A stretch of DNA of 9,188 nucleotides from DATDPY01 sp964395765 (lineage in GTDB: Bacteria > Bacteroidota > Bacteroidia > Cytophagales > Cyclobacteriaceae), in contig CAYNCU010000175.1 of NCBI GenBank assembly GCA_964395765.1, positions 1 to 9,188 on the forward strand. Reading direction: 5' to 3'. The notes below the pieces were generated by a model. It did not search any database and was not told the origin of the DNA. It saw nothing but the letters and a program-made list of their open reading frames with translations. Below, piece after piece: positions 1-6,138 of this stretch (position 1 is its first letter; every line of letters begins with the position of its first letter). The position numbers and the translations under genes were made by a program.

Positions 1-61
1 ATTTACCCATAATGGCCCTGGAAATGCCGACCTGAAAGTCATTGATAAAACATAGCGGAAG

Positions 62-250
62 TTGATCAGGAACTTAAATGTTTTTGACTACTACGAGGGA
101 GAAAATATTGATAAGGGCAAGAAAGCTTACGCCTTAAGTTTTATTTTGCAGGATCCTGAAAGTACGCTTACTGATAAAGTGATAGACAAAGCAATGAACC
201 GGTTGATGGAATCCTTTGAAAAGGAATTAGGCGCTAAAATCAGGAAGTAA
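62..250 (+). CDS. pheT: Phenylalanyl-tRNA synthetase beta subunit, C-terminal end only (partial)
   Basis: This is the 3' end of the gene for the beta chain of the alpha2-beta2 cytoplasmic enzyme that charges tRNA-Phe. Only the second half of the C-terminal anticodon-binding (FDX-ACB) domain is present. Visible family signatures are NVFDYYEGE, then GKKAYALSF, then TLTDKVIDKAMNRL and the terminal KELGAKIR. The TTG at 62 is merely the first possible start after an in-frame TAG at 53-55; it is not a believable biological start, because the gene must begin far upstream of the window. The same frame upstream (2-52) still looks related (ADLKVI..KT before the stop, RKLIRN after it), so the coding region should continue to the left edge. 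It ends three bases before the next gene, so the two are probably co-transcribed. Family identity is secure; the state of its first 60 bases is not. Confidence 0.85.
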   Translation: MIRNLNVFDYYEGENIDKGKKAYALSFILQDPESTLTDKVIDKAMNRLMESFEKELGAKIRK

Positions 251-253
251 AGA

Positions 254-553
254 ATGAATAACGAACAGCTCAGCACCAGCTTAGGCGGACTTGAGAGGAA
301 GTTGAAACTGCTTCTCAATGAATATCATGCATTACGTGAAGAAGCCGCGTCTTTACGCGCTGAGAATCAGCAGCTAAAAGATTCGATGAAAACCAAGGAA
401 GATCAAGTTAAGGATTTTCAAAATAAATATAAAATCACTAAAATTGCAGGTAATTTAAAGACAGGAGAATCAGATATTTCTGATATCAGAAACCTGTTGA
501 ATGAATATATTGGAGAGATTGACAAATGCATAATGCATTTAAGTCAGGGCTAG
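254..553 (+). CDS. Small coiled-coil protein between pheT and zapA, function unknown
   Basis: A 99-residue, highly charged cytoplasmic protein with no signal peptide or membrane segment. Residues about 8-58 form a heptad-like coiled coil (LERKLKLLLNEYHALREE, then SLRAENQQLKDSM), followed by a short basic stretch and a second predicted helix near residues 73-97 (DIRNLLNEYIGEIDKCI). The ATG lies three bases after the pheT stop and the gene ends 13 bases before zapA, so it belongs to the same transcript. From memory, a small coiled-coil protein at this position is common in Bacteroidota. Size, coiled coil and adjacency to zapA suggest a division-associated partner that works like ZapB, but this is inference from context; I see no diagnostic ZapB motif and would not transfer that name. 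That it is a real gene is likely, given the tight packing and clean coding pattern. Confidence 0.8.
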   Translation: MNNEQLSTSLGGLERKLKLLLNEYHALREEAASLRAENQQLKDSMKTKEDQVKDFQNKYKITKIAGNLKTGESDISDIRNLLNEYIGEIDKCIMHLSQG

Positions 554-566
554 ATTTTAAACTCGG

Positions 567-857
567 ATGAAGGAATTGTCAATAAAAATAAAAATAGCCG
601 ACAGGGAATACCCTATGCGTGTGGTCCCGGAAGATGAAGAACGGATCCGTACAGCAGGAAGGGTGATCAATGAAAAAATCAAATCCTATGCCCAACAATT
701 TGGCATTGACGATAAACAAGACCTGTTAGCTATGGTTGCCTTCGATATTCTTGTTGATAAAAGTCAACGGGAAGAAATTGATGTAAACCATGATGAATCA
801 GTTACCGAACGAATATCAGGTTTAAGTAATTTGGTTTCCAAAGCACTGGAATCCTGA
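567..857 (+). CDS. zapA: Cell division protein ZapA
   Basis: A 96-residue protein matching the ZapA family in length and layout. ZapA is a cytoplasmic protein that binds FtsZ and bundles its protofilaments at the division ring. The N-terminal beta-rich domain is recognisable (SIKIKIADREYPMRV, then PEDEERIRTAGRVINEKI, about residues 4-38), including the typical pattern of an Arg/Tyr-rich strand followed by an 'EE.IR.A...IN.KI' helix. A long helix follows (KQDLLAMVAFDILVD, about residues 50-65), which in this family drives dimerisation and tetramerisation. The C-terminal tail is short and polar. It sits 13 bases after the coiled-coil gene and 69 bases before rny, all on one strand. No Shine-Dalgarno sequence is evident before the ATG, which is normal for Bacteroidota. 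Confidence 0.9.
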   Translation: MKELSIKIKIADREYPMRVVPEDEERIRTAGRVINEKIKSYAQQFGIDDKQDLLAMVAFDILVDKSQREEIDVNHDESVTERISGLSNLVSKALES

Positions 858-888
858 TCCTATCCCACCCCTCTCCTTCACAGGTTTC

Positions 889-904
889 TGCGGACCTGTC
901 CGCA
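889..904 (+). other. Short perfect stem-loop in the zapA-rny gap
   Basis: TGCGGA, a four-base loop CCTG, then TCCGCA form a perfect six-base-pair GC-rich hairpin 22 bases before the rny start. It is followed by an AT-rich stretch (903-926) but no run of T, so it does not look like an intrinsic terminator. It could be a processing site or leader structure for rny, or chance. The flanking 858-888 is pyrimidine-rich and shows nothing else recognisable. Confidence 0.4.
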
Positions 905-926
905 CAATAAATATATACATACAATT

Positions 927-2492
927 ATGGACTCAACGGTTATTTTAGGAATTGCGATTATCCTGGGACTGCTTATTGGCGGGTTAACAGGGTATTTGAT
1001 CTTTCGGGGCGCCCTGAAAAGGACTCAGGCTGAAGCGAAGGAAAAGGCTGCTTTAATCATGAAAGAAGCAGAAATTAATGCCGAAAACATTAAAAAGGAC
1101 AAATTGCTGGAGGCGAAGGAGAAATTTTTAAAACTCAAGACAGAATTTGAAGACGAGGCAAACAAGAAAAAGAACCTGATCATTGCCAACGAATCAAAGC
1201 TCAAACAGAGGGAAGTGAATCTTTCAAAACAAATGGAATTGGTAAAAAGAAAAGAGGAAGAAATAGAATCCATGAAAGAAAACCTTACCGCCCAGCTTGA
1301 AATCGTTAAAAAAAGGAAGAATGATCTGGAAAAGGTAAGGGCTGAAGAAATAAACGCCCTTGAAAAAATCGCCAACCTGACTCGGGAAGAAGCGCTGGAC
1401 AAACTCGTCAACACCTTGCGGGACGAAGCCCAGACCAAAGCTTCATCCTATATCAAAACCATTATGGAAGAAGCCAAGCTTACGGCCAGTAAGGAAGCTA
1501 AGAATATAATCATTAAAACCCTTCAGCGCACTGCCACGGAACACACCATTGAAAATACAGTATCTGTTTTCAATATTGAAAGTGATGATATAAAAGGAAA
1601 GATCATCGGGCGCGAAGGCAGAAATATCAGGGCGTTGGAAGCAGCCACCGGTGTTGAAATCATCGTCGATGATACCCCGGAAGCCATCATTATCTCGGGA
1701 TTTGACCCGGTAAGACGTGAAATTGCTCGTCTATCACTGCATCGTCTGGTGGCCGACGGAAGAATACATCCGGCAAGAATTGAAGAAGTGGTGTCTAAGA
1801 CCAGCAAAAATATTGACGAGGAGATTATCGAGATCGGTGAAAGAACCGCTATCGACCTGGGCATCCATGGTCTTAATCCTGAACTGATCAAGCTGGTTGG
1901 CCGGATGCGATTCCGCTCCTCCTACGGGCAAAACCTGCTTCAACATTCCAGGGAAGTCGCTAAAATCAGTGCGACGTTAGCCTCAGAATTAGGCTTAAAC
2001 GCAAAAACGGCGAAAAGAGCCGGGCTTCTCCATGACATCGGGAAAGTCTATCCCGAAGAATCGGAATTACCCCATGCCATCCTGGGTATGGAACTGGCAA
2101 AAAAATTCAAGGAAAACCCGGACGTTTGCAATGCGATAGGAGCACACCATGATGAAATAGAAATGTCGAACATGATCTCCCCTATCATTCAGATCGCCGA
2201 TGCAATTTCCGGGGCACGTCCGGGAGCACGAAGGGAAGTTATGGAATCCTATTTGAAAAGACTGCACGAACTGGAAGACCTGGCTTTGAATTTCGAAGGC
2301 GTGGAAAAATGCTATGCCATCCAGGCCGGCCGTGAACTGCGAGTACTGGTTGATGCAGAAAATATTTCCGATCAGCAAGCCAGCAAATTGTCATTTGATA
2401 TTTCGCAAAAAATTGAAAAGGATATGCAATACCCCGGTCAAATAAAGGTTACTGTGATCAGGGAAACCCGGGCGATATCATTTGCCAAGTAA
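927..2492 (+). CDS. rny: Ribonuclease Y
   Basis: A 521-residue membrane-anchored endoribonuclease that starts bulk mRNA decay; the length is the family norm. Domains in order: one N-terminal transmembrane helix (about residues 5-27), a long charged coiled coil rich in Lys and Glu (about 30-205), a KH RNA-binding domain with the GKIIGREGRN loop at residues 224-233, and an HD metal-dependent phosphohydrolase domain. Catalytic-domain residues visible are H340 (HSREVA), the H369-D370 pair in LLHDIGKV, H407-H408-D409-E410, and D425 in the ADAISGARPGARRE stretch, so the enzyme should be active. The ATG at 927 gives the expected short segment before the membrane helix. It is the last gene of the pheT-coiled coil-zapA-rny run and is followed directly by a strong terminator. 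Confidence 0.97.
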   Translation: MDSTVILGIAIILGLLIGGLTGYLIFRGALKRTQAEAKEKAALIMKEAEINAENIKKDKLLEAKEKFLKLKTEFEDEANKKKNLIIANESKLKQREVNLSKQMELVKRKEEEIESMKENLTAQLEIVKKRKNDLEKVRAEEINALEKIANLTREEALDKLVNTLRDEAQTKASSYIKTIMEEAKLTASKEAKNIIIKTLQRTATEHTIENTVSVFNIESDDIKGKIIGREGRNIRALEAATGVEIIVDDTPEAIIISGFDPVRREIARLSLHRLVADGRIHPARIEEVVSKTSKNIDEEIIEIGERTAIDLGIHGLNPELIKLVGRMRFRSSYGQNLLQHSREVAKISATLASELGLNAKTAKRAGLLHDIGKVYPEESELPHAILGMELAKKFKENPDVCNAIGAHHDEIEMSNMISPIIQIADAISGARPGARREVMESYLKRLHELEDLALNFEGVEKCYAIQAGRELRVLVDAENISDQQASKLSFDISQKIEKDMQYPGQIKVTVIRETRAISFAK

Positions 2493-2536
2493 AAAAATCA
2501 AACGCCCGGTCTATAAAGGCCGGGCATTTGATTTTT
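2493..2536. terminator. Bidirectional intrinsic terminator between rny and sucD
   Basis: A 17-base arm (2493-2509) pairs with 2520-2536 around a 10-base loop. The core is GCCCGG/CCGGGC, extended by TCAAA/TTTGA after one C-A mismatch, and then by A5/T5. The outer A and T runs place a T tract after the GC stem on both strands, so the same structure can end rny transcription from the left and sucD transcription from the right. It starts just after the rny stop and touches the last base of the sucD stop codon. Confidence 0.9.
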
Positions 2537-3405
2537 CAACCCAGGGCTTTCCGCATGGTAGCCCCTATATTCGCCGGTGAATCCACCACGTGAATTCCGC
2601 ATTCTTCCATGATCTTCATTTTAGCAACGGCCGTATCTTCGGCTCCGCCGATAATAGCGCCGGCGTGACCCATCCTGCGTCCGGGAGGTGCTGTTCTGCC
2701 GGCAATGAATCCTACCACCGGCTTATTCCCGAATTCCTTAATCCAGCGAGCGGCATCCGCTTCCATGCTGCCGCCGATTTCACCGATCATTACGATACCT
2801 TCTGTATCCGGGTCTGCCATTAATAATTCAATCGCTTCCTTTGTGGTGGTACCTATGATCGGATCTCCTCCTATTCCAATACAGGTGGATTGTCCCAATC
2901 CGGCCTTGGTAACCTGGTCCACAGCTTCATAGGTAAGTGTCCCGGAACGGGAAACGATCCCGATATGGCCCTTTTTATGTATAAAACCGGGCATTATACC
3001 CACCTTCGCTTCTCCTGGTGTAATCACGCCGGGGCAATTCGGGCCGATCATGCGGCATTTCTTCCCCTCAAGATACTGTTTCACACGCACCATGTCACGG
3101 GTTGGGATTCCTTCGGTGATGGTCACGATCACTTCAATTCCTGCATCGGCAGCCTCCATGATCGCATCCGCGGCAAAAGCCGGTGGAACAAATATCACGG
3201 AAACATTGGCATCCGTGGCTTCCACCGCTTCTTTAACCGTATTGAAGACCGGGCGATCCAGGTGTTGCTGCCCCCCTTTTCCCGGCGTCATTCCGCCGAC
3301 AACATTGGTACCGTATTCTATCATCTGACCGGCATGAAAAGTTCCTTCCGATCCGGTGAATCCCTGAACAATAACTTTTGAATATTTATTGACTAATACA
3401 CTCAT
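2536..3405 (-). CDS. sucD: Succinyl-CoA synthetase (ADP-forming) alpha subunit
   Basis: A 289-residue protein, full length for the alpha chain of succinate-CoA ligase, which interconverts succinyl-CoA and succinate with formation of a nucleoside triphosphate in the TCA cycle. The N-terminal CoA-binding Rossmann domain begins with VQGFTGSEGTFHA (about residues 13-25) and GGMTPGKGG. The ligase signature SRSGTLTYE follows in mid-protein. The phosphohistidine is H247 in GHAGAI, matching His246 of the E. coli protein by position, so the subunit looks catalytically intact. The beta chain gene (sucC) is not next to it and must lie elsewhere, an arrangement I recall as common in Bacteroidota. It follows the permease gene on the same strand after 77 bases but has its own promoter match, and it converges on rny. 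Confidence 0.97.
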   Translation of the reverse strand: MSVLVNKYSKVIVQGFTGSEGTFHAGQMIEYGTNVVGGMTPGKGGQQHLDRPVFNTVKEAVEATDANVSVIFVPPAFAADAIMEAADAGIEVIVTITEGIPTRDMVRVKQYLEGKKCRMIGPNCPGVITPGEAKVGIMPGFIHKKGHIGIVSRSGTLTYEAVDQVTKAGLGQSTCIGIGGDPIIGTTTKEAIELLMADPDTEGIVMIGEIGGSMEADAARWIKEFGNKPVVGFIAGRTAPPGRRMGHAGAIIGGAEDTAVAKMKIMEECGIHVVDSPANIGATMRKALG

Positions 3406-3421
3406 GAATACTGACTTTCGA

Positions 3422-3452
3422 CAAAAATAGGATTTTACGTGTCTTTGGCAAA
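3422..3452 (-). promoter_or_regulatory. Bacteroidota-type promoter upstream of sucD
   Basis: Read on the minus strand, TTTG (3449-3452) is followed after 19 bases by TATTTTTG (3422-3429). This fits the Bacteroidota sigma-factor consensus of TTTG, 17-23 bases, TAnnTTTG. Transcription would begin near 3416-3418 and give a very short leader before the sucD ATG at 3405. It suggests sucD is transcribed independently of the permease gene upstream. The call rests on pattern match only. Confidence 0.55.
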
Positions 3453-3482
3453 AAAGAAGAAGTAAAAGTCATTGAGTACTAA

Positions 3483-5870
3483 TTATTCATACCGAAGGGA
3501 ATTGACAGGATTCCTGAAGGCGGCCCGCATCGAATGGTAACCCATTGTTAGAAATGTAACCAATCCGATTAACAGCCCGGTCATAATAAATATTACCGGG
3601 CCCATTTTTACATGATAGGCAAAACCTTCAAGCCAGTTATTCATTATATAAAATGAAATCGGGATTGCGATAATAAAAGATAAGATGACCTGCATACCGA
3701 ACTTTCTGACAAGCAAATTCAGTATCTGAAATTCCGTCGATCCCATGGCCTTCCGGATGCCTATTTCTTTCTGCCTCATGAGGGTTTCATAAGTCGACAG
3801 GGCGAATAGTCCCAGGCAGGCAATGATCAGAGCGATAACCGTAAAAACCATAAAAAACCGGCCGGTATTGACTTCATTTTTATACAGTGCATTATATTGT
3901 TCATCGAGAAAATGATATTCAAAAGGCATTGAGGATACCATTGCTTTCCACTGACCGGAAATATAGGCAAGCGTACCCTTTATATCGTTACCTTTTACCC
4001 TTACCAGGAGATGATTACGCAGGTTATGGCCCCTAAAAAGATAAAGGGGTTCGACTTTCATCTTCAGGGATGAAAAATTAAAATCACGGACTACCCCTAT
4101 GCACTGGCCATGTTGAAAACCGTTCCTGATAATTTTCTTCCCGATGCAATTGTCGATATTCCAGCCGAAGCTTTTCACAGCCGATTCGTTTAAAATAAAT
4201 TCGGATTGGGTAGAATCATTATTTTGGGGATTAAAATTTTTCCCGGCCATAAGCGACAGTCCGAGCGTTTTAATGAAGTCCTCATCTACCTCCCATCCCC
4301 AGATTATGAGGGTTTCTTTTTCACCCATTCCTTCCCCCCAGCCGATGTCTCCTCCAAGATTATGGGTTGGATAAGCCGATACAACGGAAGCATCTTCGAC
4401 ATTATTATTCATTAAAAGCTGTTTTTTAAATCCATCGATATCGGTTTTTCCTGTTGGGTCCGGAACAATATTGATAGCCATAACCTTTTCCTTGTCGAAT
4501 CCAAGTTTCTTGTTTTGCATAAAATTCAACTGGCGGTATACGGTTATGGTGCCGGCAATAATCGATATGGAAATAATAAATTGGAAAATGACCAGGACTT
4601 TACGTAACAAAGAGCCGTGTGAAGACCTTTTAAAAGACCCTCTCATCACATATATGGGTTGAAATGAGGAAAGCACGAAAGCAGGATAAACTCCTGATAT
4701 GACACTCAGGGTTATCCATAGCAATACGATGGCACCTATATTAATCGGTTGGAGAAGAAATGAAAAACTGATCGGCCTTTGAAAAATTTCAGCAATGAAT
4801 GGGGTGCCCGTCCAGGCAATCATCAGGGCAATGGCCATAGCAAGAAGAGTAATCATGGAAGATTCGCCAAGAAATTGAATTATTAACTGTGATTTCACAG
4901 ACCCCATGATTTTTCTCAGGCCAACTTCTTTAGCCCTTTCAATGGATTTTGCAGTAGAGAGATTTACAAAGTTCACGATGGCCAGCAATAAAATAAAAAT
5001 TCCTATGGCAATGAAAATCATAACTTGTTTGATATCGCCTACGGGTTCAGGTTCAAAATCGGCAAGTGAGTGAAGGTGGATATCGAGGAGGGGAATAAGG
5101 TTGAATTGCATTTTAAGCGATTTCTGGTATGGGGCCATGCCTGTATCGGCTATCTCCTTCATTTTCCTTTCTACTTTCTCCCGGGAAGAAGCTTTATCAA
5201 GCAGCAGGTACGTATAATAATTAATCTGGTCCCAAGTCAGTTCCCCATTGATATAGCTGTTTAAAGACGGCGCAATAAATTCAGGGTGAATATGGGAAGT
5301 AGATGGAAAATCCTGAAAGATCCCTGTAATCAGGTAATTGTCCTTTCCATCAACTTTTATATATTTCCCTTCAGCCTCTGTTGTACCGATATATTTTTTC
5401 GCCGCTGATTCGGAAATAATTAGCTCATTTTTTTTGGTCAATAATCTTTTGGATGATCCCCGAAGCATAGGTATGGTAAAAACATCAAAGAGGGTTGAAT
5501 CGGCATAAAAAAACTTCGTGGTCATAAAGCTGTTTTCCTGGTACGATACCTGGGTGGCGGATATAAAACCCGGGGCAAAGATCCGGGTATAGCTTACCAG
5601 TTCCGGAATCTGATCCTTCATTTTTGGCCCCAGGATATTCGGAGTAACGGTGGCAATCTTTAATTTATCGCCGAACATCATCTGTACATCAATTCTGAAG
5701 ATGCGGTCGGCATTAACATTATATTTTTCGTAGCTTGTTTCATGCCTGACAAATGCAAGGATTACCATAAAAGCGGCCAATCCGGTTGAAAAACCAAGTA
5801 TGTTTATAAATGTCCCTAATTTTTCTTTCCACAGATTTCTCAGGGTGATCAATAAAAAATTTTTTAACAT
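3483..5870 (-). CDS. FtsX/MacB-type ABC transporter permease, large single-chain form
   Basis: A 795-residue inner-membrane protein built as two repeated permease halves. N-terminal membrane helix about residues 21-42; periplasmic MacB-like core domain about 45-275; three membrane helices of an FtsX domain about 283-410, containing KEVGLRKIMGS (314-324); a further membrane helix about 425-445; a second periplasmic domain about 455-665; and a second FtsX domain from about 670 to the end, containing KEIGIRKAMGS (701-711). The two GxRKxMGS segments are the cytoplasmic coupling helices that contact the ATPase in this family. The C-terminus NPVNSLRYE is typical. No ATPase or membrane-fusion gene is in the window, so the substrate is unknown; related proteins export peptides or lipoproteins, or transmit mechanical signals. 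No sign of truncation: both halves are complete and the start directly precedes the usual amphipathic N-terminal helix. Confidence 0.92.
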   Translation of the reverse strand: MLKNFLLITLRNLWKEKLGTFINILGFSTGLAAFMVILAFVRHETSYEKYNVNADRIFRIDVQMMFGDKLKIATVTPNILGPKMKDQIPELVSYTRIFAPGFISATQVSYQENSFMTTKFFYADSTLFDVFTIPMLRGSSKRLLTKKNELIISESAAKKYIGTTEAEGKYIKVDGKDNYLITGIFQDFPSTSHIHPEFIAPSLNSYINGELTWDQINYYTYLLLDKASSREKVERKMKEIADTGMAPYQKSLKMQFNLIPLLDIHLHSLADFEPEPVGDIKQVMIFIAIGIFILLLAIVNFVNLSTAKSIERAKEVGLRKIMGSVKSQLIIQFLGESSMITLLAMAIALMIAWTGTPFIAEIFQRPISFSFLLQPINIGAIVLLWITLSVISGVYPAFVLSSFQPIYVMRGSFKRSSHGSLLRKVLVIFQFIISISIIAGTITVYRQLNFMQNKKLGFDKEKVMAINIVPDPTGKTDIDGFKKQLLMNNNVEDASVVSAYPTHNLGGDIGWGEGMGEKETLIIWGWEVDEDFIKTLGLSLMAGKNFNPQNNDSTQSEFILNESAVKSFGWNIDNCIGKKIIRNGFQHGQCIGVVRDFNFSSLKMKVEPLYLFRGHNLRNHLLVRVKGNDIKGTLAYISGQWKAMVSSMPFEYHFLDEQYNALYKNEVNTGRFFMVFTVIALIIACLGLFALSTYETLMRQKEIGIRKAMGSTEFQILNLLVRKFGMQVILSFIIAIPISFYIMNNWLEGFAYHVKMGPVIFIMTGLLIGLVTFLTMGYHSMRAAFRNPVNSLRYE

Positions 5871-5950
5871 ATTTTTAAATTAATTATTCGATTAAAAAAC
5901 CCGGTGATTGTAAACAGGCATAGGCCAGTAAAAAATTATGTCTGTTCATT

Positions 5951-5962
5951 GGAAAGCTTTCC
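5951..5962. repeat. Perfect 12-base palindrome in the divergent intergenic region
   Basis: GGAAAGCTTTCC is exactly self-complementary. It lies 81 bases before the permease start codon, inside the leader expected if the promoter candidate at 6014-6021 is used. A palindrome of this length with a two-fold centre and no loop looks more like a protein-binding site than an RNA hairpin, but no regulator gene is nearby and chance cannot be excluded. Confidence 0.35.
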
Positions 5963-5977
5963 TTTCGCTTAAAAAAT

Positions 5978-5997
5978 CAGTTGTCGGCACGCAACTG
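5978..5997. repeat. Inverted repeat (stem-loop) in the divergent intergenic region
   Basis: CAGTTG (5978-5983) and CAACTG (5992-5997) are perfect inverted repeats around an eight-base GC-rich centre. In the minus-strand transcript this would form a hairpin early in the permease leader; as DNA it could be an operator half-site pair. It lies 15 bases from the 12-base palindrome. Confidence 0.4.
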
Positions 5998-6013
5998 CGT
6001 CCCAATATAATGC

Positions 6014-6021
6014 CAAAGATA
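6014..6021 (-). promoter_or_regulatory. Candidate -7 element for the permease gene
   Basis: On the minus strand this reads TATCTTTG, a full match to the Bacteroidota -7 element TAnnTTTG. The upstream -33 position carries only a weak TTAAG. It is the only TAnnTTTG on the minus strand that I found between the two divergent genes. If used, the permease mRNA would have a leader of roughly 140 bases containing the palindrome and the inverted repeat. Confidence 0.4.
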
Positions 6022-6109
6022 ACCTCTTGATTTTATGGAGCTTAACTTGAATTTTATTTTTGAATTTGTTCAGTTCCGGCCAAATCATGTCCAGTTACGA
6101 ACATTGTTA

Positions 6110-6117
6110 TACATTTG
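6110..6117 (+). promoter_or_regulatory. Candidate -7 element for the BatA-domain gene
   Basis: TACATTTG matches TAnnTTTG on the plus strand, but no TTTG is found at the expected distance upstream. Transcription would start near 6122-6124 and give a leader of about 16 bases to the GTG at 6139. It overlaps the upstream TTG at 6115, which therefore could not be in the transcript as a complete start signal. A second match, TATTTTTG at 6055-6062, is an alternative with a longer leader. Confidence 0.4.
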
Positions 6118-6138
6118 CAAAAAAAGTTAATTCGAATT

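Noticed and set aside
53..55. In-frame TAG in pheT as a recoded (readthrough) codon
   Set aside because: TAG is used as an ordinary stop at 551-553 in the next gene, and nothing resembling a recoding element follows; sequence error or mutation is simpler.
889..904. Hairpin as a terminator after zapA
   Set aside because: No T run follows the stem, and rny continues on the same strand 22 bases later; kept only as a stem-loop of unknown role.
1025..1438. Minus-strand open frame of 137 codons opposite rny
   Set aside because: It is the complement of the Lys/Glu-rich coiled coil of RNase Y; its Ser/Phe-rich composition is what such a shadow yields, and it matches no family.
2890..3381. Plus-strand open frame of 163 codons opposite sucD
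   Set aside because: It is antisense to an unambiguous full-length sucD, and its His/Arg-rich product resembles no known protein.
3406..3482. Terminator between the permease and sucD
   Set aside because: The minus strand has a T-rich stretch but no convincing GC stem before it; the stretch is better explained as the sucD promoter.
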